The translations under genes and the position numbers were made by a program. Of a DNA stretch of 62,315 nt, positions 41,653-51,574 are shown in pieces; position 1 is the stretch's first letter; every line of letters begins with the position of its first letter. The DNA lies in assembly GCA_002716285.1 (NCBI GenBank), contig PBAM01000036.1, positions 1 to 62,315 on the forward strand. The letters run 5' to 3'. The stretch is from Acidimicrobiaceae bacterium (lineage in GTDB: Bacteria; Actinomycetota; Acidimicrobiia; Acidimicrobiales; MedAcidi-G1). Below the pieces are notes generated by a model. It ran no database searches, was not told the origin of the DNA, and saw only the letters and a list, made by a program, of their open reading frames with translations.

Positions 41653-42684
41653 TCAGCGAGGATCAACCAAAATTTTTAACTCTCCAGAGGTACCACTTGA
41701 CAAATCAGAAAAAGCTTTACCGATATCACCTAAAGGTACTGTTCCGGTATGAATCGCATCTAAGTTGATTTTACTGTCCGCTACATATGACATGGACATC
41801 TCGAACTCTTCATGGGTGTAGCCAAGTGATGCAGAGACATTTATTTCTTTGCGAAGCCACTCACCTGGTTTAGTGAGAGCATCCGAAGATGCAAGACCTA
41901 TCAAAGAGACCATTCCACCCCTTCGTGCTAAATCAACCGCACTCTGAAGTGCTGATGACACTCCAGCACACTCGTATACAACGTCAGCGCCAAGTCCTGC
42001 AGTAACTTCTTTTATTAGCTCCTCAGCAGGTTCACCAGCTTCTACCGTGTAGTCAGCTCCAAGACCCGAAGCGACCTCTCTCCGGATTGGATCAGGCTCC
42101 ACCGAAATTAAAGTCTCAGCTCCAGCAACTCGAGCCCATTGGAGAGTCGTTAATCCAATTGGTCCCGCACCTTGGATCACTACCACATCACCAAGTTTAG
42201 GCGGCGTAAAGCGAACGGCATGAAAACAGATGGTCGTAGGCTCTATTTGAGCAGCTTGAACATCACTAAGCCTTGAATCAGCAACAACTGTTCTCCAATG
42301 ATTGACAGCTATTCTAGGTGCAAACCCTCCATGAGGAGTATCGAAGCGACCCGTTGCAACTACCGCTTCTAGGACTGTCTTGCATTTATCCATTTGACCC
42401 GCTTGACAAGAAACACATGAACCACACGAAGGTGGCACAGCAACCACGACACGATCCCCTTCTTTAATCCTTGCCACATCATTACCCGTTTTACTGACGA
42501 TGCCAGTCCACTCATGTCCGCAAATCGACGCTCTCATGGGTCCTGGAGTGTTGAAACCATGTATGTCAGTTCCGCAAATTCCACACAATGTTATATCAAC
42601 AACGACTTGATCGAATTCCGGATCAGGGTCGTCAAAGTCGAGAAAACTAATCGTTTCTTTTTCAGTAATTAATGCTGCTTTCAT
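41653..42684 (-). CDS. Zinc-dependent alcohol dehydrogenase (MDR family, butanediol/sorbitol dehydrogenase-like)
   Basis: CGICGTDIHGFNTPG; GHEWTGIVSKTGNDVARIKEGDRVVVAVPPSCGSCVSCQAGQMDKC; VIQGAGPIGLTTLQWARVAGA. Confidence 0.9.
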   Translation of the reverse strand: MKAALITEKETISFLDFDDPDPEFDQVVVDITLCGICGTDIHGFNTPGPMRASICGHEWTGIVSKTGNDVARIKEGDRVVVAVPPSCGSCVSCQAGQMDKCKTVLEAVVATGRFDTPHGGFAPRIAVNHWRTVVADSRLSDVQAAQIEPTTICFHAVRFTPPKLGDVVVIQGAGPIGLTTLQWARVAGAETLISVEPDPIRREVASGLGADYTVEAGEPAEELIKEVTAGLGADVVYECAGVSSALQSAVDLARRGGMVSLIGLASSDALTKPGEWLRKEINVSASLGYTHEEFEMSMSYVADSKINLDAIHTGTVPLGDIGKAFSDLSSGTSGELKILVDPR

Positions 42685-42688
42685 AAGT

Positions 42689-42760
42689 GGGCCGAGCGGG
42701 GATCGAACCCGCGACCGGACGATTATGAGTCGTCTGCTCTAACCACTGAGCTACCGGCCC
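42689..42760 (-). tRNA. tRNA with CAU anticodon (Met, or Ile2 if lysidine-modified)
   Basis: Minus strand GGGCCGGTAGCTCAGTGGTTAGAGCAGACGACTCATAATCGTCCGGTCGCGGGTTCGATCCCCGCTCGGCCC folds as a 72-nt cloverleaf; loop CTCATAA. Confidence 0.95.
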
Positions 42761-42853
42761 AATGCAGTATTACAAAACAATCGCCAACTGCCTTAGTTCT
42801 GAGCTAGCAAGTACGATTATTTTTATGAGCGATATTCAAATACAGGAGTTTTC

Positions 42854-44023
42854 GTGGATTTTGAACGCCTAATAGAGGTCAGAGATTTTGGAGCTATGAA
42901 AGTTTCAAGAGAGAAAACACCGAATGTGGACCTAAGTGTCGTTATTCCTACATTTAACGAGTCTTCGGGAATTTCACAAATTTTACGTTCACTTCATTCT
43001 TCTCTTGAAGAACTTCAAATCAACTTTGAAATAATTCTAGTTGATGATGATAGCCCTGATAAGACTTGGAAAATTGCAGCAGAACTTACACGAGAAATTC
43101 CTGAACTGACTGTAATACGAAGAGTGGGCATAAAAGGCCTCGCTACTGCGGTTGTGTGCGGTTGGCACTATTCAAACGGTCAACTTCTAGGAGTCATGGA
43201 TGGTGACGGACAACATCCAACAAAAGTTATAAAAGACCTATTTAATAGTTTCAGTGAGAATCATCACGAGGTTGCGATTGCTAGCCGATACTTGCCACAT
43301 GGGGGAATAAAGAAATGGTCTTTCGCTCGTCGACTGCTTTCAAGAGGAGCTCAAACCCTTGGTCAATTATTACTACCTGGAGCCATAGGAACGATTAACG
43401 ATCCGATGAGTGGATATTTCATTGTCAAGAGATCAATAATTACTGAAACCGAACTCGATCCAGTCGGTTATAAAATACTTTTAGAAATCCTCGCTCGATC
43501 CCAAACAAACAAAATTCAAGAAATCCCTTATGTGTTTCTTGAACGGTCATCTGGAAAGTCAAAAGTAGCAGTAAGCCATTACGTTTCTTACCTTCGACAC
43601 TTGTTGAGGTTACGAATACAACCTTTGAGAAGTCGTGCTCTTGTTCGATACCTCCTTGTTACCGCGGGTGCTTTGACATTAGATGCGGCAATTTTCCTAT
43701 GGTTATTTGATTTAAACAACTGGAACCTAACCAGATCGGCGGCCTTGGCAGGAGAAGGAGGGATACTTTTCACAATCCTTCTTCATGACCTTTGGACCTT
43801 TGCCGGACGACCAGTAAGAACCTTGACTGACCGAATCAGGAGACTTGCGGGTGTGCACCTCGCATTAGGAGCTTTGATGTTTTTACGACTGCTAGCTATT
43901 AATGCTTTTGTTAATTGGTTTAGTCTCAACCCTCTACTGGCTTTTTTCCTCACCCTCACTGTCGTCATGCCAGGTGGTCATCTCCTAGGCTCACGTTTTA
44001 GCTGGAGAAACATTCGTGTTTAG
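42854..44023 (+). CDS. Family 2 glycosyltransferase (dolichol-P-mannose synthase-like) fused to C-terminal GtrA-like membrane domain
   Basis: DLSVVIPTFNESSGISQIL, ILVDDDSPDKTWKIA, GVMDGDGQHP; C-terminal YLLVTAGALTLDAAIFLWLF...; GTG start. Confidence 0.85.
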   Translation: MDFERLIEVRDFGAMKVSREKTPNVDLSVVIPTFNESSGISQILRSLHSSLEELQINFEIILVDDDSPDKTWKIAAELTREIPELTVIRRVGIKGLATAVVCGWHYSNGQLLGVMDGDGQHPTKVIKDLFNSFSENHHEVAIASRYLPHGGIKKWSFARRLLSRGAQTLGQLLLPGAIGTINDPMSGYFIVKRSIITETELDPVGYKILLEILARSQTNKIQEIPYVFLERSSGKSKVAVSHYVSYLRHLLRLRIQPLRSRALVRYLLVTAGALTLDAAIFLWLFDLNNWNLTRSAALAGEGGILFTILLHDLWTFAGRPVRTLTDRIRRLAGVHLALGALMFLRLLAINAFVNWFSLNPLLAFFLTLTVVMPGGHLLGSRFSWRNIRV

Positions 44024-44942
44024 ACTGAGTAGCAGTGACGAAAAAACTAACATAATAAAATTCGACTTCATAGATGCATTGTCGCTTCCTATGTTTGCCC
44101 TAACTATGGTTGCTGAGGCAAGAACGCTTCAAAATAGACCCCATTTACGCGAAATCGGCGACATGGAACAAGCATCAGAAGAAGAAATTTCTGGAGCAAA
44201 TCCGAATCCAGACCCACTAGTTCCAGTGGGGTACGAAGCAAACGATACAAAAGCAAGTCTTAAAATGCTCGCGGGGAACATTACAATTAATACCCTTTTC
44301 TCTTTGCTCTTAGTAAGAATTTACAGATTTCTCTACTCGCACAAAATTTTCAAAATTAAAAATCGTAAGATTTCATTTTTGCTTGCGATGATCGGATGGG
44401 ATTTCTTCTACTACTGGAGCCATCGGCTACAACACGAGAGAAGAATTTTCTGGGCGAATCATGTAACCCACCACTCAAGCGAGCACTACAACCTTTCAAC
44501 TGCGCTTAGGCAGCCATGGTCCAATTTTCTGGTTTCGTGGGTTCACATGCCCCTACCTTTTCTAGGTATTCCTGTAGAGCAAATAATGAAAGCCGGACAG
44601 TTAAATTTGCTTTACCAATATTGGATTCATACGGAAACTATCGGGAGACTTTCAAAGCCAGTTGAAAATATATTCAACACCCCTTCCCATCACCGAGTTC
44701 ACCATGGAGCTAACCCCCAGTACATAGATAAAAACTACGCAGGAATTTTCATAACCTGGGACAAAATTTTTGGAACCTTCGAACCCGAGGTAAGAAAGAT
44801 TAAATACGGATTAACCAAAAATATTGGAACTTTTGAACCTTTAAAGATTGCTTACCACGAACTTAGTGATTTATTCTCGGACGTCCATAAGGCTAATAAT
44901 TGGAGAGAGAAAGTTTCATGCCTGTTCGAACACCCTGAGTGA
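44016..44942 (+). CDS. Sterol desaturase/fatty acid hydroxylase superfamily protein
   Basis: Histidine boxes HRLQHE, HVTHHSSEHYN, HHRVHHGANPQYIDKNYAGIFITWDKIFGTFEPE; GTG start overlapping previous gene by 8 nt. Confidence 0.88.
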   Translation: MFRLSSSDEKTNIIKFDFIDALSLPMFALTMVAEARTLQNRPHLREIGDMEQASEEEISGANPNPDPLVPVGYEANDTKASLKMLAGNITINTLFSLLLVRIYRFLYSHKIFKIKNRKISFLLAMIGWDFFYYWSHRLQHERRIFWANHVTHHSSEHYNLSTALRQPWSNFLVSWVHMPLPFLGIPVEQIMKAGQLNLLYQYWIHTETIGRLSKPVENIFNTPSHHRVHHGANPQYIDKNYAGIFITWDKIFGTFEPEVRKIKYGLTKNIGTFEPLKIAYHELSDLFSDVHKANNWREKVSCLFEHPE

Positions 44943-44981
44943 TTGCTTGTTTTCATATTAGGTAAATTAAAGTGAAGTTGT

Positions 44982-45110
44982 TCATGTTTGAATGAAAGGA
45001 TCGTGCTCTTGGAAATCACCTTTTCTTTTGAGTTTTTCATTCTCGTAACGCTCAAAGACTTGGGCAATTAACTCGCCTATCTGCCCTCTTCCTTTAACTT
45101 CATCACTCAT
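44982..45110 (-). CDS. 42-aa hypothetical protein (MSDEVKGRGQIGELIAQVFERYENEKLKRKGDFQEHDPFIQT)
   Basis: Internal ATG of the ORF-track 44982..45233 ORF, whose upstream part overlaps the tRNA; purine-rich ggaag upstream. Confidence 0.35.
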   Translation of the reverse strand: MSDEVKGRGQIGELIAQVFERYENEKLKRKGDFQEHDPFIQT

Positions 45111-45176
45111 AGAAATTCTTCCTTGTACGACCTTCAGTAAAGTAAAAACCTTTAACACATACACAAGATTTTCAGC

Positions 45177-45248
45177 TCCGGGGGTGGGGCTCGAACCCAC
45201 GACCAGCGGATTAACAGTCCGATGCTCTGCCAACTGAGCTACCCCGGA
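45177..45248 (-). tRNA. tRNA-Asn (GUU)
   Basis: Minus strand TCCGGGGTAGCTCAGTTGGCAGAGCATCGGACTGTTAATCCGCTGGTCGTGGGTTCGAGCCCCACCCCCGGA; loop CTGTTAA. Confidence 0.95.
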
Positions 45249-45335
45249 TGGAGAATGAAATATTACCAGTCACTTAATCATACCGGTTGCTATTCGAAGA
45301 CTAAATTAGTAAATCTTCACAGAATGTGCATTAGT

Positions 45336-47108
45336 TCAAACTTCTGATTTTGCTATAAGCCAAGAACGCAACTCCATTCCTTCTTCAATCTGGTGGATTC
45401 CTTCTTCATTTAGTTCCATGACGCTTCGCCTCAAATACGAAATATCAGCTTGATACTCTGAAAGTTCGCCTGACTGACGAGCTAATGACTCGAACTCGAC
45501 TGCTTTTCGTTCAGCTGCAAGTGAAAGAAGTCGTGAGAACACACCAAGTGGTTTATCGTCTTCAGCTTCCTGTACTGATAGTCGTCCAACCAGATCAGAT
45601 TCTTCCGTTCCAAGCGACTGGTTAGCTTCATGCAGGTCGGTTGAATTTGTTAGAGCCACAAAAACACTCTCCGCTATTGGATCCGACAACAGAACAGGGT
45701 GCAACCAGTTCGTGACTTCCTCAGGTTTATGAATTAGCATTCGCAGAGCCTGATATTCAGTAGTTAATCTTTCCATTTTCACTGAAACAACTTCTCTGGT
45801 TGTAACACTTTTTTCCACTTTAGAATTTTCCTTTGAAGCTCGTCTTCTAATCTCGTCTGCACCTATGAGACATTTGTCCGCTATCTGAACTATGTACTGG
45901 TCACGAATAAGTTCATCGGGGTGCTGGGCAACTACTTTCATCGCTTCAATAGCCGACCTTGCTCTACCTTCCTTACTTTCGAAATCTCCTTTTTCCAGAA
46001 CTCTGTCAACTCGAAACTGCATATGAGGCTTCGCGTTTTCCACTATATGGTTGAGCTCATCAGGGTTCGAAAATGCTAGGTCTCCTGGATCTTTCCCTTC
46101 AGGTAAATCGGCAACTTTAAAAAGCACATCAAATTCAGATTCCCATTCATAGACTTTCTCGGCGGCAGATTGACCTGCATTGTCAGCATCAAAGGCCAAA
46201 ACCACTTTTTTAGCAAATCGTGACATTTTTCTTACATGTTCTTGCGTTAGTGCAGTTCCACATGTTGCAACAGCTCTCGATATTCCCGCTTCATGACATC
46301 CAATTACATCTGTATAGCCTTCGCAAACAACTAATTCGTCAATCCTTCCAGCTTCTTCTTTGGCCCAATTGAGACCGTACAAGATCTGACTCTTCGAGTA
46401 GATTTCAGCTCCGTCAGATGTGTTTTTATATTTAGGACCTTCTCCTTCTGGAAGTTTCCTGCCACCAAAAGCAATAGGGTCTCCCTGTTCTGAGAAAATT
46501 GGAAACAGTATTCGATTTCTAAAAAAGTCGTATTGACCGCCGTTTTTGTTTATACCGCCTAACCCAGCAGCTAATAAATCTTCATTTGAAACTGAAAGAT
46601 GCCCACACAGTGAATCCCATGAGTCTGGTGCCCAACCAATGGAAAACTTTTCAGCTATGTCACCGTCTAAGCCTCTTTGTTTGAGATATTCACGAGCTGG
46701 CCTTGCCTCAGGGTTATCCATATCAATTAATTTTTTATTGTAGAAATCAACAGCATCTGCTACGAGTTTGATTAGCTCTTTTCTGCGGTTACGCGATTTA
46801 CTTTCCTTTTTGTCGGTATACCGAAGTGGTATTCCATTTTGTGCCGCAAGTATTTCAACAGCAGCTACGAAATCAAGATTGTCAATTTCACGAAGAAACT
46901 CAATCGAATCCCCGTTTGCTTGGCAACCAAAACAGTAGTATCGACCATTTTCTTGATTAACAGTGAATGAGGGAGTTTTTTCATTATGGAAAGGACAGAG
47001 GCCTTTCCATGAACGGCCTACTTTTTTCAACTGAGTGTGTTGTGTGATTAAACGTATTATGTCAGATTCCTCGCGGACTCTACGAATGTCATCATCCACA
47101 ATTCCCAT
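45336..47108 (-). CDS. dnaG: DNA primase
   Basis: Zinc-binding CPFHNEKTPSFTVNQENGRYYCFGC; Toprim VCEGYTDVIGCHEAGI, VVLAFDADNAGQSAAEK. Confidence 0.95.
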   Translation of the reverse strand: MGIVDDDIRRVREESDIIRLITQHTQLKKVGRSWKGLCPFHNEKTPSFTVNQENGRYYCFGCQANGDSIEFLREIDNLDFVAAVEILAAQNGIPLRYTDKKESKSRNRRKELIKLVADAVDFYNKKLIDMDNPEARPAREYLKQRGLDGDIAEKFSIGWAPDSWDSLCGHLSVSNEDLLAAGLGGINKNGGQYDFFRNRILFPIFSEQGDPIAFGGRKLPEGEGPKYKNTSDGAEIYSKSQILYGLNWAKEEAGRIDELVVCEGYTDVIGCHEAGISRAVATCGTALTQEHVRKMSRFAKKVVLAFDADNAGQSAAEKVYEWESEFDVLFKVADLPEGKDPGDLAFSNPDELNHIVENAKPHMQFRVDRVLEKGDFESKEGRARSAIEAMKVVAQHPDELIRDQYIVQIADKCLIGADEIRRRASKENSKVEKSVTTREVVSVKMERLTTEYQALRMLIHKPEEVTNWLHPVLLSDPIAESVFVALTNSTDLHEANQSLGTEESDLVGRLSVQEAEDDKPLGVFSRLLSLAAERKAVEFESLARQSGELSEYQADISYLRRSVMELNEEGIHQIEEGMELRSWLIAKSEV

Positions 47109-47155
47109 AGTCGAAACTTAGCAGCGTGTAAGAGTAAGTTGCCAGAGCAACGTTG

Positions 47156-48709
47156 TTACTTAGAAGAAGAAAGCACTGCCTGTGCCGCCGCTAATCGAGC
47201 TACAGGGACGCGGAAAGGTGAGCAGGAAACATAATCGACACCTGCTTCGAAAAGGAATCGAATGGATTCAGGATCTCCGCCGTGTTCTCCACACACTCCT
47301 ATTTCAAGCTCTGGATTGGTTTTTCTACCTTTTTCAATTGCGTGTTTTATGACATGTCCAACGCCTTGAGAGTCGAGTGTTTCAAAGGGATTAGCAGAAA
47401 GAATTCCCTCTTTTACGTACATACCTATCACTCGACTCTCAATATCATCACGGCTGAATCCGAAAACCAATTGAGTTAGATCATTTGTTCCGAAGGAAAA
47501 AAAATCTGCACTTTTTGCTATTTCTTCTGCTGTAATCGCAGCACGAGGTGTTTCGATCATGGTTCCTATACTTGGCCGTAATCCGATTTCTACAGTTGCG
47601 ACCTCCTCCTCAACCCAAGATCTCACGAGATTCAGTTCGCTGACTTCTGAGACGAGTGGAATCATGATGTCTGCATTCGGTTTTTTGCCCATTTCCTTAA
47701 CATCCAATAATGCACCTATCAGCGCTCGAGTTTGCATTCTGTATAACTGTTCCCGAAGTATTGCCAATCTCACCCCTCGAGTCCCCAACATAGGATTGTG
47801 TTCTAACCACTCATCCGGTGTTTCCTCTCCTAGGAATTCATGTAGAGGTGCGTCTAATAGTCTTACAGTCACCGGATTCGGGGCCATAGCAGAAATGACC
47901 TCGCTTAGATCTGAACGCTGAGCGATCATCAATTCTTCTAGGCTTTCTTTCTCCTCTTCACTCTCATTACCTGCAAGAATAAAACGTTGTATTAACGGTA
48001 AGCGGTCGCCCATGAACATATGCTCTGTGCGACAAAGACCTATACCCTCAGCTCCAAACGAAAGTGCCCTTTCAGTATCCTCTCCGGTATCTGAATTCGC
48101 TCTGATCTTTATATGACCTGAGCGAATCTCGTCCGCCCACTCCAAGATTGTTTTAAGTTCAGAAATTTCTTCACTTGATTCCTGTAATTCCATTTCTCCG
48201 GAAAACACTTCTCCCGTGCTCCCATCCAGAGAAATATAAGTTCCTTCCTCTACTGCATTTCCTCCAATTTTAATTTCTGTTTCTGAAATCTCCAGATCAG
48301 AAACTCCCACCACAGCCGGAATCCCCCACCCTCTCGCGACTACAGCAGCGTGACTCGCCATTCCACCGCGAACAGTAACTATTCCTTCTGCCATTCTCAT
48401 TCCTATCTCATCTGCAGGGCTCGTTTCATGGCATACGAGAATTACCTTTTGACCTTCATCAGTGGCATCAAGAACAGAGTCGCTTGAAAAACATACAACT
48501 CCGGTTGCCGCACCAGGGCTTGCAGGTACTCCCGTTCCGAGAAGTTTCAATTCTTTTGAAGATTCCACTGAAGCGGCGTTATGCATTAATGATTCAACTA
48601 ATGAAGTTGGTACTAACGCAACAACGTTTCTCTTTACCTCTTCAGTGTTTATTGACTTGGCATTTTCAACTAAATCTACTAACCAATCAAGGGTGTTTTC
48701 GTTCTCCAT
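47156..48709 (-). CDS. Pyruvate phosphate dikinase-like protein lacking the N-terminal ATP-grasp domain (PEP-utilizing swivel + TIM-barrel domains)
   Basis: TVRGGMASHAAVVARGWGIPAVVG (catalytic His), EGIGLCRTEHMFMGDRLPLIQRFIL, FSFGTNDLTQLVFGFSRDD, GVCGEHGGDPESIRFLFEAGVDYVSCSPFRVPVARLAAAQA; only 517 aa. Confidence 0.85.
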   Translation of the reverse strand: MENENTLDWLVDLVENAKSINTEEVKRNVVALVPTSLVESLMHNAASVESSKELKLLGTGVPASPGAATGVVCFSSDSVLDATDEGQKVILVCHETSPADEIGMRMAEGIVTVRGGMASHAAVVARGWGIPAVVGVSDLEISETEIKIGGNAVEEGTYISLDGSTGEVFSGEMELQESSEEISELKTILEWADEIRSGHIKIRANSDTGEDTERALSFGAEGIGLCRTEHMFMGDRLPLIQRFILAGNESEEEKESLEELMIAQRSDLSEVISAMAPNPVTVRLLDAPLHEFLGEETPDEWLEHNPMLGTRGVRLAILREQLYRMQTRALIGALLDVKEMGKKPNADIMIPLVSEVSELNLVRSWVEEEVATVEIGLRPSIGTMIETPRAAITAEEIAKSADFFSFGTNDLTQLVFGFSRDDIESRVIGMYVKEGILSANPFETLDSQGVGHVIKHAIEKGRKTNPELEIGVCGEHGGDPESIRFLFEAGVDYVSCSPFRVPVARLAAAQAVLSSSK

Positions 48710-48717
48710 GATTGCGA

Positions 48718-50037
48718 CTATGGAACTAAACGAGATGATAAGTAGTCAACGAGTTCATTTATCGAAACACGGTCTTGATGCATCGAATCTCGCTCTCTAA
48801 CTGTTACCGCTTTATCTTCTAGAGTTTCAAAATCAATTGTGACACAATAAGGGGTTCCTATTTCATCTTGACGTCTGTAACGACGGCCAATCGCTTGTGT
48901 CTGATCGTAATCGCACATCCAGTGTGGTTGAACGAGATTAAGCACTTCCTTTGAGGGTTCAATCAGTTCATCTTTTTTTGAAAGAGGCAAAACAGCAACC
49001 TTGTATGGGGAAAGACGATGATCCAATTTCAGGACATTACGCACTTCGCCATTTACCTCTTCTTCCTCATAAGCATCCATTAAAAATGCCATTGCTGTTC
49101 GAGTGGCTCCAGCAGCGGGTTCTATGACATGTGGAACATATCTCTCACCCGTACCTGAATCGTTATATTCGAGCTTATTTCCTGAAGCTTGAGCGTGGCG
49201 GTTCAAGTCATAGTCAGTTCTATTCGCAATTCCTTCCAATTCATCCCAACCCCATGGAAAAGAGAACTCTATGTCAGAGGTTGCTCTCGAATAATGGCTC
49301 AGTTCATCTGAATCGTGAATTCTCAATCTTAAAGAATCTGCTTTCATACCTAAGTTCAAGTACCAATCCATTCTCTCCTTGCACCAATATTCAAACCATT
49401 TGTCGGAGTCTCCCGGCGGGACGAAATATTCCATTTCCATCTGTTCAAATTCTCTAGTGCGGAAAACAAAGTTTCCTGGCGTTATTTCATTCCGGAATGA
49501 CTTTCCTATTTGGGCAATTCCAAAAGGTGGTTTTTTTCTGCTTGTATTTAAAACATTTGTGAAATTAGTGAACATACCCTGGGCGGTCTCGGGTCGTAAA
49601 TAAACTTCGGCAGCGGAATCGATCACAGGTCCTGCGTTCGTCTTGAACATCAGATTGAATTGCCTCGCTTCAGTGAAAGAAGCTTTCGAGCCACAAGTTG
49701 GACAGTTGTTAGGGTCTTCGAGTTTGTCCTGACGGAAGCGCGACCCACACTCGCGGCAATCGACTAGAGGGTCAGTGAAATTTGTTAGGTGACCCGATGC
49801 TTCCCATATCGAAGGAGGCGAAAGGATTGCTGCATCTAGACCAACTACATCTTGGCGAAACTGGACCATCGAGCGCCACCATTGTTCTTTCACGTTTCGA
49901 AGTAATAAAACCCCTACAGGTCCATAGTCGTAAGTGGATCTAAAGCCGCCGTAAATTTCTGCTGACTGGAATACGAAACCTCTTCGTTTTGAAAGGTTCA
50001 CAACTTTGTCGAAAAGTTCCTCTTTGTTAACGCTCAT
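48718..50037 (-). CDS. glyS: Glycyl-tRNA synthetase (class II, alpha2 type)
   Basis: KRRGFVFQSAEIYGGFRSTYDYGPVGVLLLRNVKEQWW; LRPETAQGMFTNF; RFRNEITPGNFVFRTREFEQMEMEYFV-like motif 2. Confidence 0.95.
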   Translation of the reverse strand: MSVNKEELFDKVVNLSKRRGFVFQSAEIYGGFRSTYDYGPVGVLLLRNVKEQWWRSMVQFRQDVVGLDAAILSPPSIWEASGHLTNFTDPLVDCRECGSRFRQDKLEDPNNCPTCGSKASFTEARQFNLMFKTNAGPVIDSAAEVYLRPETAQGMFTNFTNVLNTSRKKPPFGIAQIGKSFRNEITPGNFVFRTREFEQMEMEYFVPPGDSDKWFEYWCKERMDWYLNLGMKADSLRLRIHDSDELSHYSRATSDIEFSFPWGWDELEGIANRTDYDLNRHAQASGNKLEYNDSGTGERYVPHVIEPAAGATRTAMAFLMDAYEEEEVNGEVRNVLKLDHRLSPYKVAVLPLSKKDELIEPSKEVLNLVQPHWMCDYDQTQAIGRRYRRQDEIGTPYCVTIDFETLEDKAVTVRERDSMHQDRVSINELVDYLSSRLVP

Positions 50038-50081
50038 GATCGAAGCGTACTAGGCAACAGAGGTTCATCTTGAAATATTTA

Positions 50082-50798
50082 CTAAGTATCCATAACTCTT
50101 CGTGATCTTATTTTTCTTTCCAAGTGAAACTCCACAGCTTCAGAAGCAATTCGGTCTATTTCGGAAATAGTTTTTGCATCCTCCACTTCAAGTGCTTGAT
50201 TCAATGCACCGCCTAAAATCGCTCGCATTACAGCGATAGATGTATCTGAAACACTTTTTCCTCGTTTACATTTATTACAAAAAACTCCACCTTCGCTAAC
50301 CGATATTGAAACAAGATTTTCTGTATCTAAACACTTGACACAGAACCCCAATTCAGGTGCCAACCCTTCATGGTCAAGTAATTTCAAAAAGAATGCTGGG
50401 ACAAGCAATGGGGGGGATTTTTCGTCTAGCGTCCGCAGGGCCCCGAGGAGCATTTTGTAACGACTCGGATCTGGTGATTCATCAGGCGCTACATGATCTA
50501 CAACCTCTAACATCGAAGAAGCGTCGCTAAACAGATCAGGGTTAGATCTAATATTTTGGAACCGATCTATCGTCTCAGCTTGTGTAACTATCCCTAAATC
50601 GCCTTTACCTCTAAATAACTGCAATGCAACATGACTTGTGGGCTCCAGTCGTCCACCAAATTTGCTTCGTGTTTTCCTTACACCTTTAGCAACGACTCTG
50701 ACTTTTCCGTTATCTTCTGTAATGATTACGATAATCCGGTCTGATTCGCCGAGTTTCCATGTGCGGATGACTATTCCTTGATCACGATAAAGAGACAT
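50082..50798 (-). CDS. recO: DNA repair protein RecO
   Basis: MSLYRDQGIVIRTWKLGESDRIIVIITEDNGKVRVVAKGVRKTRSKFGGRLEP; C-terminal zinc-type CVKC...CNKC. Confidence 0.93.
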   Translation of the reverse strand: MSLYRDQGIVIRTWKLGESDRIIVIITEDNGKVRVVAKGVRKTRSKFGGRLEPTSHVALQLFRGKGDLGIVTQAETIDRFQNIRSNPDLFSDASSMLEVVDHVAPDESPDPSRYKMLLGALRTLDEKSPPLLVPAFFLKLLDHEGLAPELGFCVKCLDTENLVSISVSEGGVFCNKCKRGKSVSDTSIAVMRAILGGALNQALEVEDAKTISEIDRIASEAVEFHLERKIRSRRVMDT

Positions 50799-50800
50799 TC

Positions 50801-51517
50801 TTAACTTCCGCCAAGGCCACCGAATCGCCGATCTCTGTCTTGAAATTCTTTTATCGCATTAAACAAATCTTTACGAGAAAAATCTGGCCATAACGTGTCA
50901 CTGAATACAAGTTCGCTATAGGCCAATTCCCAAAGCAGAAAATTAGAAACTCTGGATTCTCCAGAAGTTCTTATAACTAGGTCCGGGTCAGGCATTTCAG
51001 GATTATAGAGGTTTCTCTCTATCGTTTTCTCTGTGACTTTTTTGACTCCGGAATCAATCACCTTTTGGACAGCATCAACAATTTCTGCCCTTCCTCCATA
51101 ATTAAAAGCAACAGTGAAAGTCAGACCTGTATTACTTTTGGTGAGTTTCTCAGCCTCTTCCATTCTTTTAACAATTCTTTTTGGGACTTTCCCGTCACGA
51201 CGACCAAGGAAACAAATCCTCACATTTCTTTCATTTAATTCGTCTTGTCGTTGGATTATTATCTGTTCATTGAAGTCAAGTAAAAACTGAACCTCTTTCG
51301 CTGGCCGTTTCCAATTTTCGGTTGAGAACGCAAATACGGTAAACCATTCGACTCCAATTTCAATGGCACCCTCCACGACATCGAAAAGGGATTTTTCCCC
51401 TGCCGTATGCCCTTCTGTTCTTTTTAATCCCCTCTTTTCTGCCCACCGGCCATTGCCATCCATCACACAAGCTATGTGTTTGGGTATGAATTTGGGGTTT
51501 AGGTAGTCAGGTATCAC
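50801..51517 (-). CDS. uppS: Isoprenyl (undecaprenyl) diphosphate synthase
   Basis: HIACVMDGNGRWAEKRGLKRTEGHTAG; FNYGGRAEIVDA; PDLVIRTSGESRVSNFLLWELAYSEL. Confidence 0.95.
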   Translation of the reverse strand: MIPDYLNPKFIPKHIACVMDGNGRWAEKRGLKRTEGHTAGEKSLFDVVEGAIEIGVEWFTVFAFSTENWKRPAKEVQFLLDFNEQIIIQRQDELNERNVRICFLGRRDGKVPKRIVKRMEEAEKLTKSNTGLTFTVAFNYGGRAEIVDAVQKVIDSGVKKVTEKTIERNLYNPEMPDPDLVIRTSGESRVSNFLLWELAYSELVFSDTLWPDFSRKDLFNAIKEFQDRDRRFGGLGGS

Positions 51518-51574
51518 AACTTTGAAGCTATCTGTCTAACCGTCATGCAGGAAATCGGGACAACGGTTTGCATT

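Noticed and set aside
44852-45067. 71-aa minus-strand ORF near the tRNA-Asn
   Set aside because: Overlaps the end of the hydroxylase gene and the more plausible 42-aa ORF; no family or good start signal.
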